22,949 nucleotides of DNA from Bacteroidota bacterium (GCA_023433225.1 JAEZDQ010000157.1:1-22949), one strand, 5' to 3'; shown: positions 8,186 through 15,159, counted from the first letter of the stretch. Notes: generated by a model from the sequence alone, not told the origin. A program made the numbers and translations.

Positions 8186-9433
8186 ATGGACAACTTACAA
8201 ACGATAAAACAAAGATTTGCAATCATCGGGAACGACCCGGGATTGAACCGTGCACTGGATAAAGCCATTCAGGTAGCACCGACCGACATTTCCGTTTTGG
8301 TAAGTGGCGAAAGTGGTGTGGGTAAAGAATTTATACCCAAAATCATTCATTCCCAATCGGCCAGAAAACACAACAATTACATCGTGGTGAATTGTGGTGC
8401 AATTCCGGAAGGAACCATCGATTCCGAATTATTCGGACACGAAAAAGGCGCTTTTACCGGTGCGACCCAAACCAGAAAAGGCTATTTCGAAGTGGCCGAC
8501 AAAGGAACGATCTTCTTGGATGAAGTCGGGGAATTGCCTTTGCCAACCCAAGTCCGTTTGTTGCGCGTTCTGGAAAGCGGTGAATTCATGAAAGTCGGTT
8601 CGTCTGAAATCCAGAAAACCGATGTGCGGATTGTGGCTGCGACCAATGTCAAAATGGAAGAAGCCATCGAAAAAGGAAAGTTCCGGGAAGATTTGTATTA
8701 TAGGTTGAACACCGTTCAGATTGATATGCCTGCGCTGCGTAATAGAAAAAATGACATTCCCTTATTGTTCCGAAAATTCGCTTCCGATTTTGCCGCAAAA
8801 TACCGGATGCCTTCACTTGAGCTTACGCCCGAGGCCATTCAGTACATTGTAAATTACCCTTGGCCGGGAAACATCCGTCAATTGCGAAATGTCGCAGAAG
8901 AAATTTCGGTCGTGGAAAAAGAAAGAACCATTTCACTCGAAAAAATCCAATCTTACCTGCCATTTCAAAGCTCTGTCCCCATGCTCAGCCGCCCCGAAAA
9001 ATCCGGGAGCGCAGACCATTTGGAACGGGAAATACTGTTTAAATTTCTATTGGAAATGAAACAAGACCTGAACGATTTGCGATCGCTCACGCTGGATCTG
9101 ATTCACGATAAGGAAAACATTTCCACCGGAAACCAAGATTTGCTGCAACGTATCATCCGTGATGATCAATCCGCCGATTCCGATATTGCCTCTTTGAAAA
9201 TTTACCCCAAAGAAGACCCGCAAGCCTCTATTATTCAGGATTATGATTATGACGAACATGATTACGAAGAAGTAAAAGAATACACGGAATCTTTGTCTTT
9301 GCAGGAAAAAGAAAAGGAAATGATCCGAAAAGCACTGGAAAAATACCGTGGAAAAAGGAAGGCCGCCGCAAACGAATTGGGGATTTCCGAACGGACGCTT
9401 TACCGGAAAATCAAACAATATGATTTGGAATAA
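8186..9433 (+). CDS. Sigma-54-dependent transcriptional activator without receiver domain
   Basis: This 415-residue AAA+ enhancer-binding protein should activate RpoN-dependent promoters. The ATPase domain starts almost at once: Walker A GESGVGKE (41-48), the sigma-54-contacting loop GAFTGA (88-93), Walker B GTIFLDEVGELP (107-118), FREDLYYRL with the arginine finger (167-175), and WPGNIRQLRN (226-235). A Fis-type helix-turn-helix closes the protein (RKAAANELGISERTLYRKIK, 391-410). There is no receiver, GAF or PAS domain. Between ATPase and DNA-binding domain lies a long linker of about 110 residues, including a strongly acidic stretch (QDYDYDEHDYEEVKEY, 351-366). Related genes stand beside lptE and secG in other Flavobacteriia. 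With no sensor domain, control is likely through expression, a partner protein or the linker; targets are unknown. Confidence 0.92.
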   Translation: MDNLQTIKQRFAIIGNDPGLNRALDKAIQVAPTDISVLVSGESGVGKEFIPKIIHSQSARKHNNYIVVNCGAIPEGTIDSELFGHEKGAFTGATQTRKGYFEVADKGTIFLDEVGELPLPTQVRLLRVLESGEFMKVGSSEIQKTDVRIVAATNVKMEEAIEKGKFREDLYYRLNTVQIDMPALRNRKNDIPLLFRKFASDFAAKYRMPSLELTPEAIQYIVNYPWPGNIRQLRNVAEEISVVEKERTISLEKIQSYLPFQSSVPMLSRPEKSGSADHLEREILFKFLLEMKQDLNDLRSLTLDLIHDKENISTGNQDLLQRIIRDDQSADSDIASLKIYPKEDPQASIIQDYDYDEHDYEEVKEYTESLSLQEKEKEMIRKALEKYRGKRKAAANELGISERTLYRKIKQYDLE

Positions 9434-9476
9434 AAAATTGCTGTTCGACAACCACACAGCGTCAAAGATTTTGAAA

Positions 9477-10025
9477 ATGATTGATAAAAAGTTAAAATTG
9501 AAAACCCCGAAGCAAAACCTGAAAGCAATTCTTTTGCCTTTTGCCTTTTGTCTTTTGCCTTTGATTTTCAGTTCCTGTTACACCCTTTCCGGCTCATCCA
9601 TCGACCCTAACTGGCAAACGATTCGGATCGCGACTTTCCCCAATTTTGCACCGCAATACCAAAACCCCAACCTCAGCCCGCTGTTTACAAACGAATTACA
9701 GGATATTTTCAACCAACGAACCAAACTTTCCCTCACCACCGACGAAAATGCCGATTTGTTGATCGACGGCGAAATTACCGGTTACCAGCAAAATGCGGTT
9801 GCCGTCCAAGCCAATGAAATCGCAGGCAAGAATCGCTTGACCATGACCGTAAGGGTTCGGTACCAGAATAACCAGGACGAAAGCAAAAGTTTCGACAAAT
9901 CCTTTTCGGCTTACGAAGATTTCGAAGGAACCCAAACGCTCCAGCAAGCCGAAGACGCTTTGTTGGAAAGCATTCTGGAACAATTGACCACCCAGATTTT
10001 CAACGCCATCGCGATGGATTGGTAA
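9477..10025 (+). CDS. lptE: LPS-assembly lipoprotein LptE family
   Basis: LptE is the outer-membrane lipoprotein that plugs and matures the LptD barrel for lipopolysaccharide export. From the ATG at 9477 the protein has 182 residues. It begins with a basic region and a hydrophobic signal ending in a lipobox (PLIFSSC, Cys34), followed by the typical YTLSGSSIDPNWQTIRIATF start of Bacteroidota LptE, an ADLLIDGEITGYQQNAV strand, and a C-terminal helix (LQQAEDALLESILEQLTTQI). The frame is also open upstream inside the preceding gene, but only this start gives a proper signal peptide. It follows the sigma-54 activator by 43 bases. The signal sequence is encoded by a heptanucleotide repeat (separate entry). 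Confidence 0.87.
   Translation: MIDKKLKLKTPKQNLKAILLPFAFCLLPLIFSSCYTLSGSSIDPNWQTIRIATFPNFAPQYQNPNLSPLFTNELQDIFNQRTKLSLTTDENADLLIDGEITGYQQNAVAVQANEIAGKNRLTMTVRVRYQNNQDESKSFDKSFSAYEDFEGTQTLQQAEDALLESILEQLTTQIFNAIAMDW
9531..9562 (+). repeat. Heptanucleotide tandem repeat (CTTTTGC x4) in the lptE signal sequence
   Basis: Four consecutive seven-base units, CTTTTGC, CTTTTGC, CTTTTGT, CTTTTGC, followed by a partial CTTT, encode the hydrophobic core of the LptE signal peptide (LLPFAFCLLPLIF). A unit gain or loss would shift the reading frame unless three units change together. Confidence 0.85.
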
Positions 10026-10035
10026 GCCTCCCAAA

Positions 10036-10054
10036 CCCTCCGAAGGAGGGCTTT
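10036..10054 (+). terminator. Small GC-rich hairpin after lptE, possible weak terminator
   Basis: CCCTCC (10036-10041) pairs with GGAGGG (10045-10050) around a GAA loop, 11 bases after the lptE stop, followed only by CTTTAG. The poor T-tract suggests partial termination, attenuation or mRNA-end protection rather than a full stop. An apparent new promoter follows at 10066-10096. Confidence 0.4.
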
Positions 10055-10065
10055 AGCAGCAATGA

Positions 10066-10096
10066 TTTGAAATGAGCATTTTTTACATTATTTTCG
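10066..10096 (+). promoter_or_regulatory. Candidate internal promoter for the TPR-like gene and secG
   Basis: TTTG (10066-10069), a 19-base spacer and TATTTTCG (10089-10096) match the Bacteroidota promoter consensus with one mismatch in the -7 box. It ends 27 bases before the GTG start of the following gene. Confidence 0.45.
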
Positions 10097-10123
10097 CAAA
10101 ACACTAACCGCATTACCCAAGAC

Positions 10124-10870
10124 GTGAACCCGAGAATCCAACATTTGATCAACCATCCGTTTGAAGTACAGCTTTCAGATGTAGCTTTATTACAAGACCA
10201 AATCGCTCAATACCCCTATTTTTCTATACTTCGTTCGTTGTTGTTGTTTGCCTTAAAAGAGTCTGAGCATGAGTCTTACCATACCGAATTAAAGAAAACC
10301 AGCATTTACAGCCCCAGCCGGGTCGCGCTCTACCATTACCTCCAAAAAGAAAAACAGGCTCCGACGTGGGTGGAAACAGAAACTCCGACCGAAACAATGG
10401 TGTCGGAAGAATTCACCGAACCGGAAGTGCAACCGATGCCAATACAGGAAGAAAACATTCCTCAGGATTCACCGGAAGATAAAACAATGCCGGCCGAAGC
10501 AACCGTGGATTCCGCCCATACAGAATTGACTTTTTCCCAATGGCTTCACCTTTCAAAGTCCGAAAAAGGAACCGAAGAAAAGCGCAGCGAAAAAGACATC
10601 AAATTCCAATTGATTGATGAATTCATCGAGAAATCCCCAAAAATCTTACCGGTCAGAAATCCGGAACCAGAATCGCAGTCGGGCAAAATCGGGCATTCCA
10701 ATGAATATTCCGATCTGATGACCGAAACTCTGGCCCAGATTTATACCGAACAAAAGAAATACGACAAAGCCGTTCGCGCTTATAAAATATTAAGTTTGAA
10801 ATATCCGGAAAAAAGTATTTTCTTTGCAGACCGTATTAACGAAATAGAAATTTTAAAGAATAAAAAATAA
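10124..10870 (+). CDS. Conserved hypothetical protein with C-terminal TPR-like motif
   Basis: This 248-residue protein begins with GTG; no closer in-frame ATG precedes the conserved-looking start MNPRIQHLINHPFEVQ. The N-terminal 80 residues are helical (LLQDQIAQYPYFSILRSLLLF). A Pro/Glu/Thr-rich linker follows from about residue 83 to 130. The end carries a single TPR-like unit: DLMTETLAQIYTEQKKYDKA followed by VRAYKILSLKYPEKS. There is no signal peptide or membrane segment, so it is probably cytoplasmic. Its stop codon overlaps the secG ATG (TAATG), which implies coupled translation. Genes of this type stand between lptE and secG in other Flavobacteriia. A link to the Sec machinery or envelope biogenesis is plausible only from context. 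Confidence 0.8.
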   Translation: MNPRIQHLINHPFEVQLSDVALLQDQIAQYPYFSILRSLLLFALKESEHESYHTELKKTSIYSPSRVALYHYLQKEKQAPTWVETETPTETMVSEEFTEPEVQPMPIQEENIPQDSPEDKTMPAEATVDSAHTELTFSQWLHLSKSEKGTEEKRSEKDIKFQLIDEFIEKSPKILPVRNPEPESQSGKIGHSNEYSDLMTETLAQIYTEQKKYDKAVRAYKILSLKYPEKSIFFADRINEIEILKNKK

Positions 10871-11214
10871 TGCAGACGTTTATATTTTTAATGGTTGTGA
10901 TTATTGTGGTTTGTGTACTGATCACATTGGTTATCCTTTCCCAAAACCCTAAAGGCGGAGGGCTTTCTTCCACTTTCGGCGGCTCGGGCGGCGGACAAAT
11001 GTTCGGCGTACAGCGCACCAACGAATTCCTGGACAAAGCAACTTGGACATTGGCTTCCATCATCGTGATTCTAATCATTACGGCAAACGTTTTACAGGAA
11101 AACCCTTATGCGGCTTCAACCCTTCCGGTTGACGCGGTTCCGGTCGAATTGCCGCAACAACAATCGGCTCCGACACCCGACCAACCCGCAACACCGGTTC
11201 AACCTGAAAATTAA
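10870..11214 (+). CDS. secG: Preprotein translocase subunit SecG
   Basis: SecG is a small partner of SecYE in the inner membrane that assists SecA-driven export. The 114-residue protein has two transmembrane helices (FLMVVIIVVCVLITLVIL and TLASIIVILIITANVL) around the conserved loop SQNPKGGGLSSTFGGSGGGQ and MFGVQRTNEFLDKATW, which is diagnostic of SecG. The C-terminal 35 residues are Pro/Gln-rich and probably disordered. The ATG overlaps the stop of the TPR-like gene. It is the last gene of the plus-strand string and is followed by a strong terminator; in many Flavobacteriia groES and groEL follow here, but they are absent in this window. Confidence 0.96.
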   Translation: MQTFIFLMVVIIVVCVLITLVILSQNPKGGGLSSTFGGSGGGQMFGVQRTNEFLDKATWTLASIIVILIITANVLQENPYAASTLPVDAVPVELPQQQSAPTPDQPATPVQPEN

Positions 11215-11235
11215 GAAGATTTATTCCAATCATAG

Positions 11236-11268
11236 AAAACCCCGCCCACCAGCGGGGTTTTATTTTTT
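11236..11268. terminator. Bidirectional rho-independent terminator between secG and the potassium channel gene
   Basis: A perfect 10-bp stem, AAAACCCCGC (11236-11245) with GCGGGGTTTT (11252-11261), encloses a six-base loop. T-rich sequence follows on the plus strand (TTTTATTTTTT), and the A-run before the stem provides the T-tract in the other direction. It lies between the convergent ends of secG and the channel gene and can serve both. Confidence 0.92.
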
Positions 11269-11269
11269 A

Positions 11270-12136
11270 TCAATCATTGAGTTTCGTGCCGCAGGTTTTA
11301 CAAAAAACCGCTTTATCCAAATGGAAACTGTCATGACAATGCGGACAAACTTGTGTATTGGTAGGAGTCGGATGGTTTTTGGCGCGACTTAATTCCGAAG
11401 AAACAATCCCGGTTGGAACTGCGATGACACCGTATCCGATGATCATCACCACCGAAGCCAGGAATTTCCCGATAGAGGTTACCGGCGCAATGTCCCCGTA
11501 ACCCACTGTCGTCAGCGTAACCACCGCCCAATAAATACTGGTGGGGATGCTCGTAAAACCGGATTCCGGGTGTTCCCCTTCCACCACAAACATGATGGAG
11601 CCGATGACCACTACAATCAAAATGATGAAAGAAAGAAAGACGATGATTTTCGCGCGGCTCTGCCGCAATGCAATCAGCAACATACTCCCGCCCCGCATGA
11701 ATTGAGTCAGACCGAAAATCCGAAATATCCGGAACAACCGCAGGATGCGGATGCTGGACAGGTATTTGGTCGAAGGATAGAAAAGCCCTAAATAGGTAGG
11801 TAAAATGCTCAGCAAGTCGATGACTCCGTAGAAACTGAAAAAGTAACGCCAAGGCCTGCGGACACAGTAGATGCGCAAAGCATATTCGATGGTAAAAAGT
11901 ATGGTAATCACCCATTCCAGAATCACCAATGTTTCATGGTGTTTGGCATTGATGGCGGGAACCGATTCCAACATCACCAATGCAACGCTGAACAGGATGG
12001 TAATCAGCAACAGGACGTCGAATAGTTTCCCTAAAGGCGTGTCGGCTTCGAAAATGATTTCAAAAATCTTTTCCCTCAACTGGTTTTGCTTCGATTTCTC
12101 CATCCGCGGAAAAATCACTTTATCTCGAAGATTCAT
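11270..12136 (-). CDS. Voltage-gated potassium channel (ion transporter) with C-terminal zinc ribbon
   Basis: This 288-residue inner-membrane protein has the six-helix Kv layout. S1 lies near LFDVLLLITILFSVALVML and S2 near ILEWVITILFTIEYALRIY. S4 carries arginines every third residue (R130, R133, R136, R139 in SSIRILRLFRIFRIFG). The pore has the potassium filter TTVGYGD (209-215), followed by S6 with the glycine hinge (MIIGYGVIAVPTGI). After S6 a short linker leads to a Cys4 zinc ribbon (CPHC at 264-267, CKTC at 279-282), which could mediate assembly or gating. Family and potassium selectivity are clear; physiological role and the role of the ribbon are not. The second Met (residue 12) is an alternative start. 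The gene stands alone and converges on secG. Confidence 0.93.
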   Translation of the reverse strand: MNLRDKVIFPRMEKSKQNQLREKIFEIIFEADTPLGKLFDVLLLITILFSVALVMLESVPAINAKHHETLVILEWVITILFTIEYALRIYCVRRPWRYFFSFYGVIDLLSILPTYLGLFYPSTKYLSSIRILRLFRIFRIFGLTQFMRGGSMLLIALRQSRAKIIVFLSFIILIVVVIGSIMFVVEGEHPESGFTSIPTSIYWAVVTLTTVGYGDIAPVTSIGKFLASVVMIIGYGVIAVPTGIVSSELSRAKNHPTPTNTQVCPHCHDSFHLDKAVFCKTCGTKLND

Positions 12137-12309
12137 GGCCGTGATTTTGTAAAACGAATTTACATATTTTTATTTCAGCGGATGAAGTTCCCTTCTTCGG
12201 ACACCAATTATGCGTCACCCTACGGGTAAAATGGGGTTCCGAACGTGGCTGGAAAAGTTGAGGTATGCTGTAATATATTCTTTAATTAAAAAATGGGTAT
12301 ATATTTGGG

Positions 12310-12322
12310 GTTGAGCCTCAAC
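12310..12322. promoter_or_regulatory. 13-bp palindrome, candidate operator of the restriction-modification cassette
   Basis: GTTGAG-C-CTCAAC is a perfect inverted repeat with one central base, 81 bases before the methyltransferase ATG and upstream of the candidate promoter. A second copy of the GTTGAG half with flanking bases (AGTTGAGG) occurs at 12256-12263 and is the exact reverse complement of CCTCAACT at 12316-12323. A regulator-binding role is inference. Confidence 0.3.
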
Positions 12323-12354
12323 TGAACCGAACAACCGCCAAAAAATAATACATA

Positions 12355-12385
12355 TTTACGGAAACCAAAATTTTTAGTATTTTCG
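12355..12385 (+). promoter_or_regulatory. Candidate promoter of the methyltransferase-nuclease operon
   Basis: TTTA (12355-12358), a 19-base spacer and TATTTTCG (12378-12385) resemble TTTG-N19-TANNTTTG with one mismatch in each box. The -7 box ends 18 bases before the methyltransferase ATG. Confidence 0.4.
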
Positions 12386-12403
12386 AAGCTTAAAGAGGAT
12401 AGG

Positions 12404-13378
12404 ATGGAAAGGATAAAATTCATTGATTTATTTTGCGGAATAGGCGGTTTTAGAGTTGCTATGGACGAAGCGTGCTCGGAGAATGGGATTACTCCACAAT
12501 GTGTTTTTTCTTCCGATATAGATAAATACTGTCAAGACACCTACGAAAACAACTTTGGACATAGACCAGCAGGTGACATTACTCAAATTGACCCAAAATC
12601 TATTCCTGACCATGACATTTTATTTGCAGGTTTTCCGTGTCAACCATTTAGTATAATTGGTCAAATGAAAGGCTTTGACGATACAAGGGGTACATTATTT
12701 TTTCATATAGCCAACATTTTGAAAGAAAAAAAGCCAAAAGCTTTTATTCTTGAAAACGTAAAACAGTTGGTTGGACACAATGGTGGACAGACCTTAAAAG
12801 TCATCATTAAGACTTTACAAGACTTAGGCTACCACGTACAATACTCAGTTCTTAATGCTCTTGATTACGGACTTCCTCAAAAAAGAGAAAGGGTAATAAT
12901 TGTGGGACATAAACACCCTATTCCATTTTCATATCCGTTACCTATAAAACCATTTAAACCGCTTTCTGAAATTATTGAGAAAAAGGTTGATGAAAAGCAC
13001 TTCGCATCCGATTATATTAAAGGCAAAAGAAAAATAAGTCACAAATCGGCTTACAAACTATCAATTTGGCACGAAAATAAATCAGGAAACATCACGAGCT
13101 ATCCTTATTCTTGTGCCTTACGCGCTGGTGCTTCTTATAATTATTTACTTGTAAACGGGGAGAGGCGTTTAACGCCAAGAGAAATGTTTAGACTTCAAGG
13201 ATTTCCTGATTCATATAAGATAATAGAGAACGATACTCAAGCAAGAAAGCAAGCAGGCAATGCTGTACCAGTCAATCTTGTAAAAGCGGTTATATTAAAA
13301 CTATTGCCTTATGTTGCGAAAACATTAGATATGACAGAGGTGTTAAGAGAATACGAAATAGAAGAATACAGCCAATGA
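12404..13378 (+). CDS. DNA (cytosine-5)-methyltransferase, type II modification enzyme
   Basis: This 324-residue enzyme carries the ordered motifs of C5 methylases: motif I FIDLFCGIGGF (6-16) for S-adenosylmethionine, motif IV AGFPCQPFS (75-83) with catalytic Cys79, motif VI ENV (117-119), and motif VIII QKRERV (159-164). A short target-recognition region follows, then LTPREMFRLQGFP (motif IX) and QAGNAVPVNLV (motif X). The target site cannot be read from sequence. It protects host DNA from the nuclease encoded immediately downstream, whose ATG overlaps its stop codon by four bases (ATGA). Codon use is AT-richer than the flanking genes, which suggests horizontal acquisition. No control (C) gene or Vsr endonuclease is present. 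Confidence 0.96.
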   Translation: MERIKFIDLFCGIGGFRVAMDEACSENGITPQCVFSSDIDKYCQDTYENNFGHRPAGDITQIDPKSIPDHDILFAGFPCQPFSIIGQMKGFDDTRGTLFFHIANILKEKKPKAFILENVKQLVGHNGGQTLKVIIKTLQDLGYHVQYSVLNALDYGLPQKRERVIIVGHKHPIPFSYPLPIKPFKPLSEIIEKKVDEKHFASDYIKGKRKISHKSAYKLSIWHENKSGNITSYPYSCALRAGASYNYLLVNGERRLTPREMFRLQGFPDSYKIIENDTQARKQAGNAVPVNLVKAVILKLLPYVAKTLDMTEVLREYEIEEYSQ

Positions 13379-14118
13379 GTAAAAAGCCAAAGTTAAGAAC
13401 CGTAGAAAAATCGCTACCTCCCTTTCCCTTGAATGATTTTCCGAAAGATTTCCCATTTATTCTTGGGAAAGAATTAGTTTATTTACTTGCTTCAAAGGGC
13501 AAACCAATTCTTGAAGGCGCAGAATTTGAAGCTATTTTTGCTACTTGCTTTGGCGCAGAATGGAAGCCTTCAAACGTTGGACTCGACGATATAATTCTTG
13601 GCAATACAGCGTGGGGAGCTAAAACCGTCAAAGCATCCAATCCCACTACACAGAAAAAAGTTAGATTAATTTCGGGACGAAATTCCCCAGTATATTCCTT
13701 TGGAGATACTATCGATACGAAAGCCGACCCAAACATAGTAGGTCAGTCAATTTTGGAAATTTGGAATGAGCGAGTATCAGCTATTAGAGAAAAATTTCAG
13801 AATTTAAGAACCATTGTTTTAGTAAAATCAAATGATTTGACCGAAGTTGTAGTTTTTGAGTTTGACACCATTCGATATGACCCCGAATTATTCGTTTGGG
13901 AGTGGAATAAAAATGGAAATCTTCGTGGAATTGAGAAGTCAACAACTGAACATCGTTTTACATGGCAACCTCACGGTTCCCAGTTTACAATAGTTGAAGA
14001 AATTCCTGAAAACAGTTTGTTGATAAAAATAAAACAACCTGAAATATTAGACAAAGAGGACATTTTGAAAGCATTAGGTTTTGACAAATCTTGGATAAGC
14101 GTGACTAAAAGAAGTTGA
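13375..14118 (+). CDS. Probable type II restriction endonuclease of an unfamiliar family
   Basis: This 247-residue protein overlaps the methyltransferase gene by four bases, so the two are translated together; that position is the main evidence that it is the cognate nuclease. A possible catalytic core lies at residues 48-86: Glu48 and Glu50 in EGAEFEAIF, Asp71-Asp72 in VGLDDIIL, then AWGAKTVK with Lys83. This resembles the strand order of PD-(D/E)xK nucleases, but the usual second acid before Lys is missing (Gly81-Ala82-Lys83), so the assignment is tentative. KKVRLISGRNSPVYSFGD and a C-terminal TWQPHGSQFTIVEEI are other likely conserved blocks. There is no signal peptide, membrane segment, ATPase or helicase motif. 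It shares the AT-rich composition of the methyltransferase. Alternatives are a methyl-dependent or accessory factor. Confidence 0.7.
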   Translation: MSKKPKLRTVEKSLPPFPLNDFPKDFPFILGKELVYLLASKGKPILEGAEFEAIFATCFGAEWKPSNVGLDDIILGNTAWGAKTVKASNPTTQKKVRLISGRNSPVYSFGDTIDTKADPNIVGQSILEIWNERVSAIREKFQNLRTIVLVKSNDLTEVVVFEFDTIRYDPELFVWEWNKNGNLRGIEKSTTEHRFTWQPHGSQFTIVEEIPENSLLIKIKQPEILDKEDILKALGFDKSWISVTKRS

Positions 14119-14159
14119 AAAATCAATCTTTCCTCTATTTCCAACACAGCCATTTAAGA

Positions 14160-15077
14160 CTAAATCCAAACCTCCCCCAACCCCAAAACAGTCCCGAATC
14201 CTTTTGATTGAAAATAGTCCAGGAATCCTTCTCTTTCGGTTACCAAAACAAAATCGCCACCCCAGGCGCCGAGGCTTTTGACACTGCCTTCATAATCCGG
14301 GAAATGTAAATCTTTGGCTTTTTGGAATCCCAATTTCGAAGCAATCAGATCCTCATGCAGGTTCATCAGCACTTCAAATTCTGGAAAAGTTTGGGCTTTG
14401 GCCATCTCAACCGAAACTTCCGAAACCGCCTGAATCCATTCGGGGTCTTTGGGCAAATCCCGGTAATGATTTGAAACATTCGTCTGGGTATCCTGCTTCC
14501 GGTTCAAGTGCACGATAGAGAGTTGTCCGATAAATTCCGGCTGAAAGTTAATCGGCTGAATTGTTCTTACCCCGGCGTGATTTCGATAAATAACGGGAGA
14601 ATCTATCCCGGCACAAGCAACGTCATATCCGCTCGTTTTAAAAGCCAAATCATTGAGTTTGAATTCATCGATATTCATCCATTTGGCAAGTAAATAAATC
14701 AAGGTTGAACTGCTGCCCAGCCCCCAATCCTGCGGGAATTCCAAGCGGGTTTTACAATGTATGTTTTGGGTTGGATTTTGAAAAAATCCGGAATTCAATT
14801 CCGAAGCCGCTTTGAAAATTTGCAATAACCTTGAAGCAAATTTGGCATCGGTCGTTTTCAGAACTGTCAAGGTTTTCAGGTCAAATTCTGTCGAAAACCA
14901 CAATGAACCGTCATACCGGAAAGCCTCCCAAAATAAAACGGGATTATCTGATTCTTCGGAATAATTCACTTCCAACGTCTGGCCGAACCGGGTGGGAACG
15001 GCAAATGCTACTGCCCCATCGAGGACGGCATATTCTCCCGAAATCAGTAATTTTCCGTTGGCATGGAAAAGGTTCAA
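14160..15077 (-). CDS. GHMP kinase, GYDIA family (mevalonate-pathway-like)
   Basis: GHMP kinases phosphorylate small alcohols or phosphates such as mevalonate. The 305-residue protein starts with NGKLLISGEYAVLDGAVAFA (motif 1), has the phosphate-binding loop WGLGSSSTLI (motif 2, 118-127), and ends with SVKSLGAWGGDFVLV (motif 3, 265-279). GYDVACAG (150-157) is the name-giving signature of the flavobacterial GYDIA subfamily with Val in place of Ile, and its Asp is a plausible catalytic base. The substrate is not established; Bacteroidota make isoprenoids partly through mevalonate, so a mevalonate or phosphomevalonate kinase role is likely. It lies 82 bases downstream of fabD, with a palindrome in the gap, and converges on the restriction-modification cassette. 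Confidence 0.85.
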   Translation of the reverse strand: MNLFHANGKLLISGEYAVLDGAVAFAVPTRFGQTLEVNYSEESDNPVLFWEAFRYDGSLWFSTEFDLKTLTVLKTTDAKFASRLLQIFKAASELNSGFFQNPTQNIHCKTRLEFPQDWGLGSSSTLIYLLAKWMNIDEFKLNDLAFKTSGYDVACAGIDSPVIYRNHAGVRTIQPINFQPEFIGQLSIVHLNRKQDTQTNVSNHYRDLPKDPEWIQAVSEVSVEMAKAQTFPEFEVLMNLHEDLIASKLGFQKAKDLHFPDYEGSVKSLGAWGGDFVLVTEREGFLDYFQSKGFGTVLGLGEVWI

Positions 15078-15125
15078 AGCTTAATGTTTAAGGTTCCAAG
15101 ATTTTTTCGTTACCGTTCAATCAGC

Positions 15126-15152
15126 CTTGTCAAGGGTTGGAACCTTGACAAG
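15126..15152. repeat. Palindromic intergenic repeat, REP-like
   Basis: CTTGTCAAGG (15126-15135) and CCTTGACAAG (15143-15152) form a perfect 10-bp stem around a seven-base loop between fabD and the GHMP kinase gene. There is no T-tract on either strand, so it is not a classical terminator. Palindromes of this type are scattered between genes in many Bacteroidota genomes. Confidence 0.6.
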
Positions 15153-15159
15153 ACTTTAA

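Larger units (their letters stand above)
12137..12403. other. Intergenic region upstream of the restriction-modification cassette
   Basis: This 267-base gap holds the promoters of two divergent genes. The right half is AT-rich. It contains the 13-bp palindrome GTTGAGCCTCAAC at 12310-12322 and a related half-site AGTTGAGG at 12256-12263. A 34-codon ORF at 12210-12314 has no recognisable domain and is probably chance. I see no integrase, IS end, tRNA or clear direct repeat that would mark how the cassette was inserted. Confidence 0.5.

Noticed and set aside
9348..9476. Longer lptE start inside the sigma-54 activator gene
   Set aside because: The added 43 residues would overlap the helix-turn-helix coding region and bury the lipoprotein signal peptide, which begins properly at 9477.
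12210..12314. 34-codon ORF upstream of the methyltransferase, considered as a restriction-modification control (C) gene
   Set aside because: It is too short, has no helix-turn-helix pattern, and overlaps the palindrome; C proteins are normally about 80 residues.
14119..14159. Terminator between the convergent nuclease and GHMP kinase genes
   Set aside because: I found no stem-loop in this 41-base gap.
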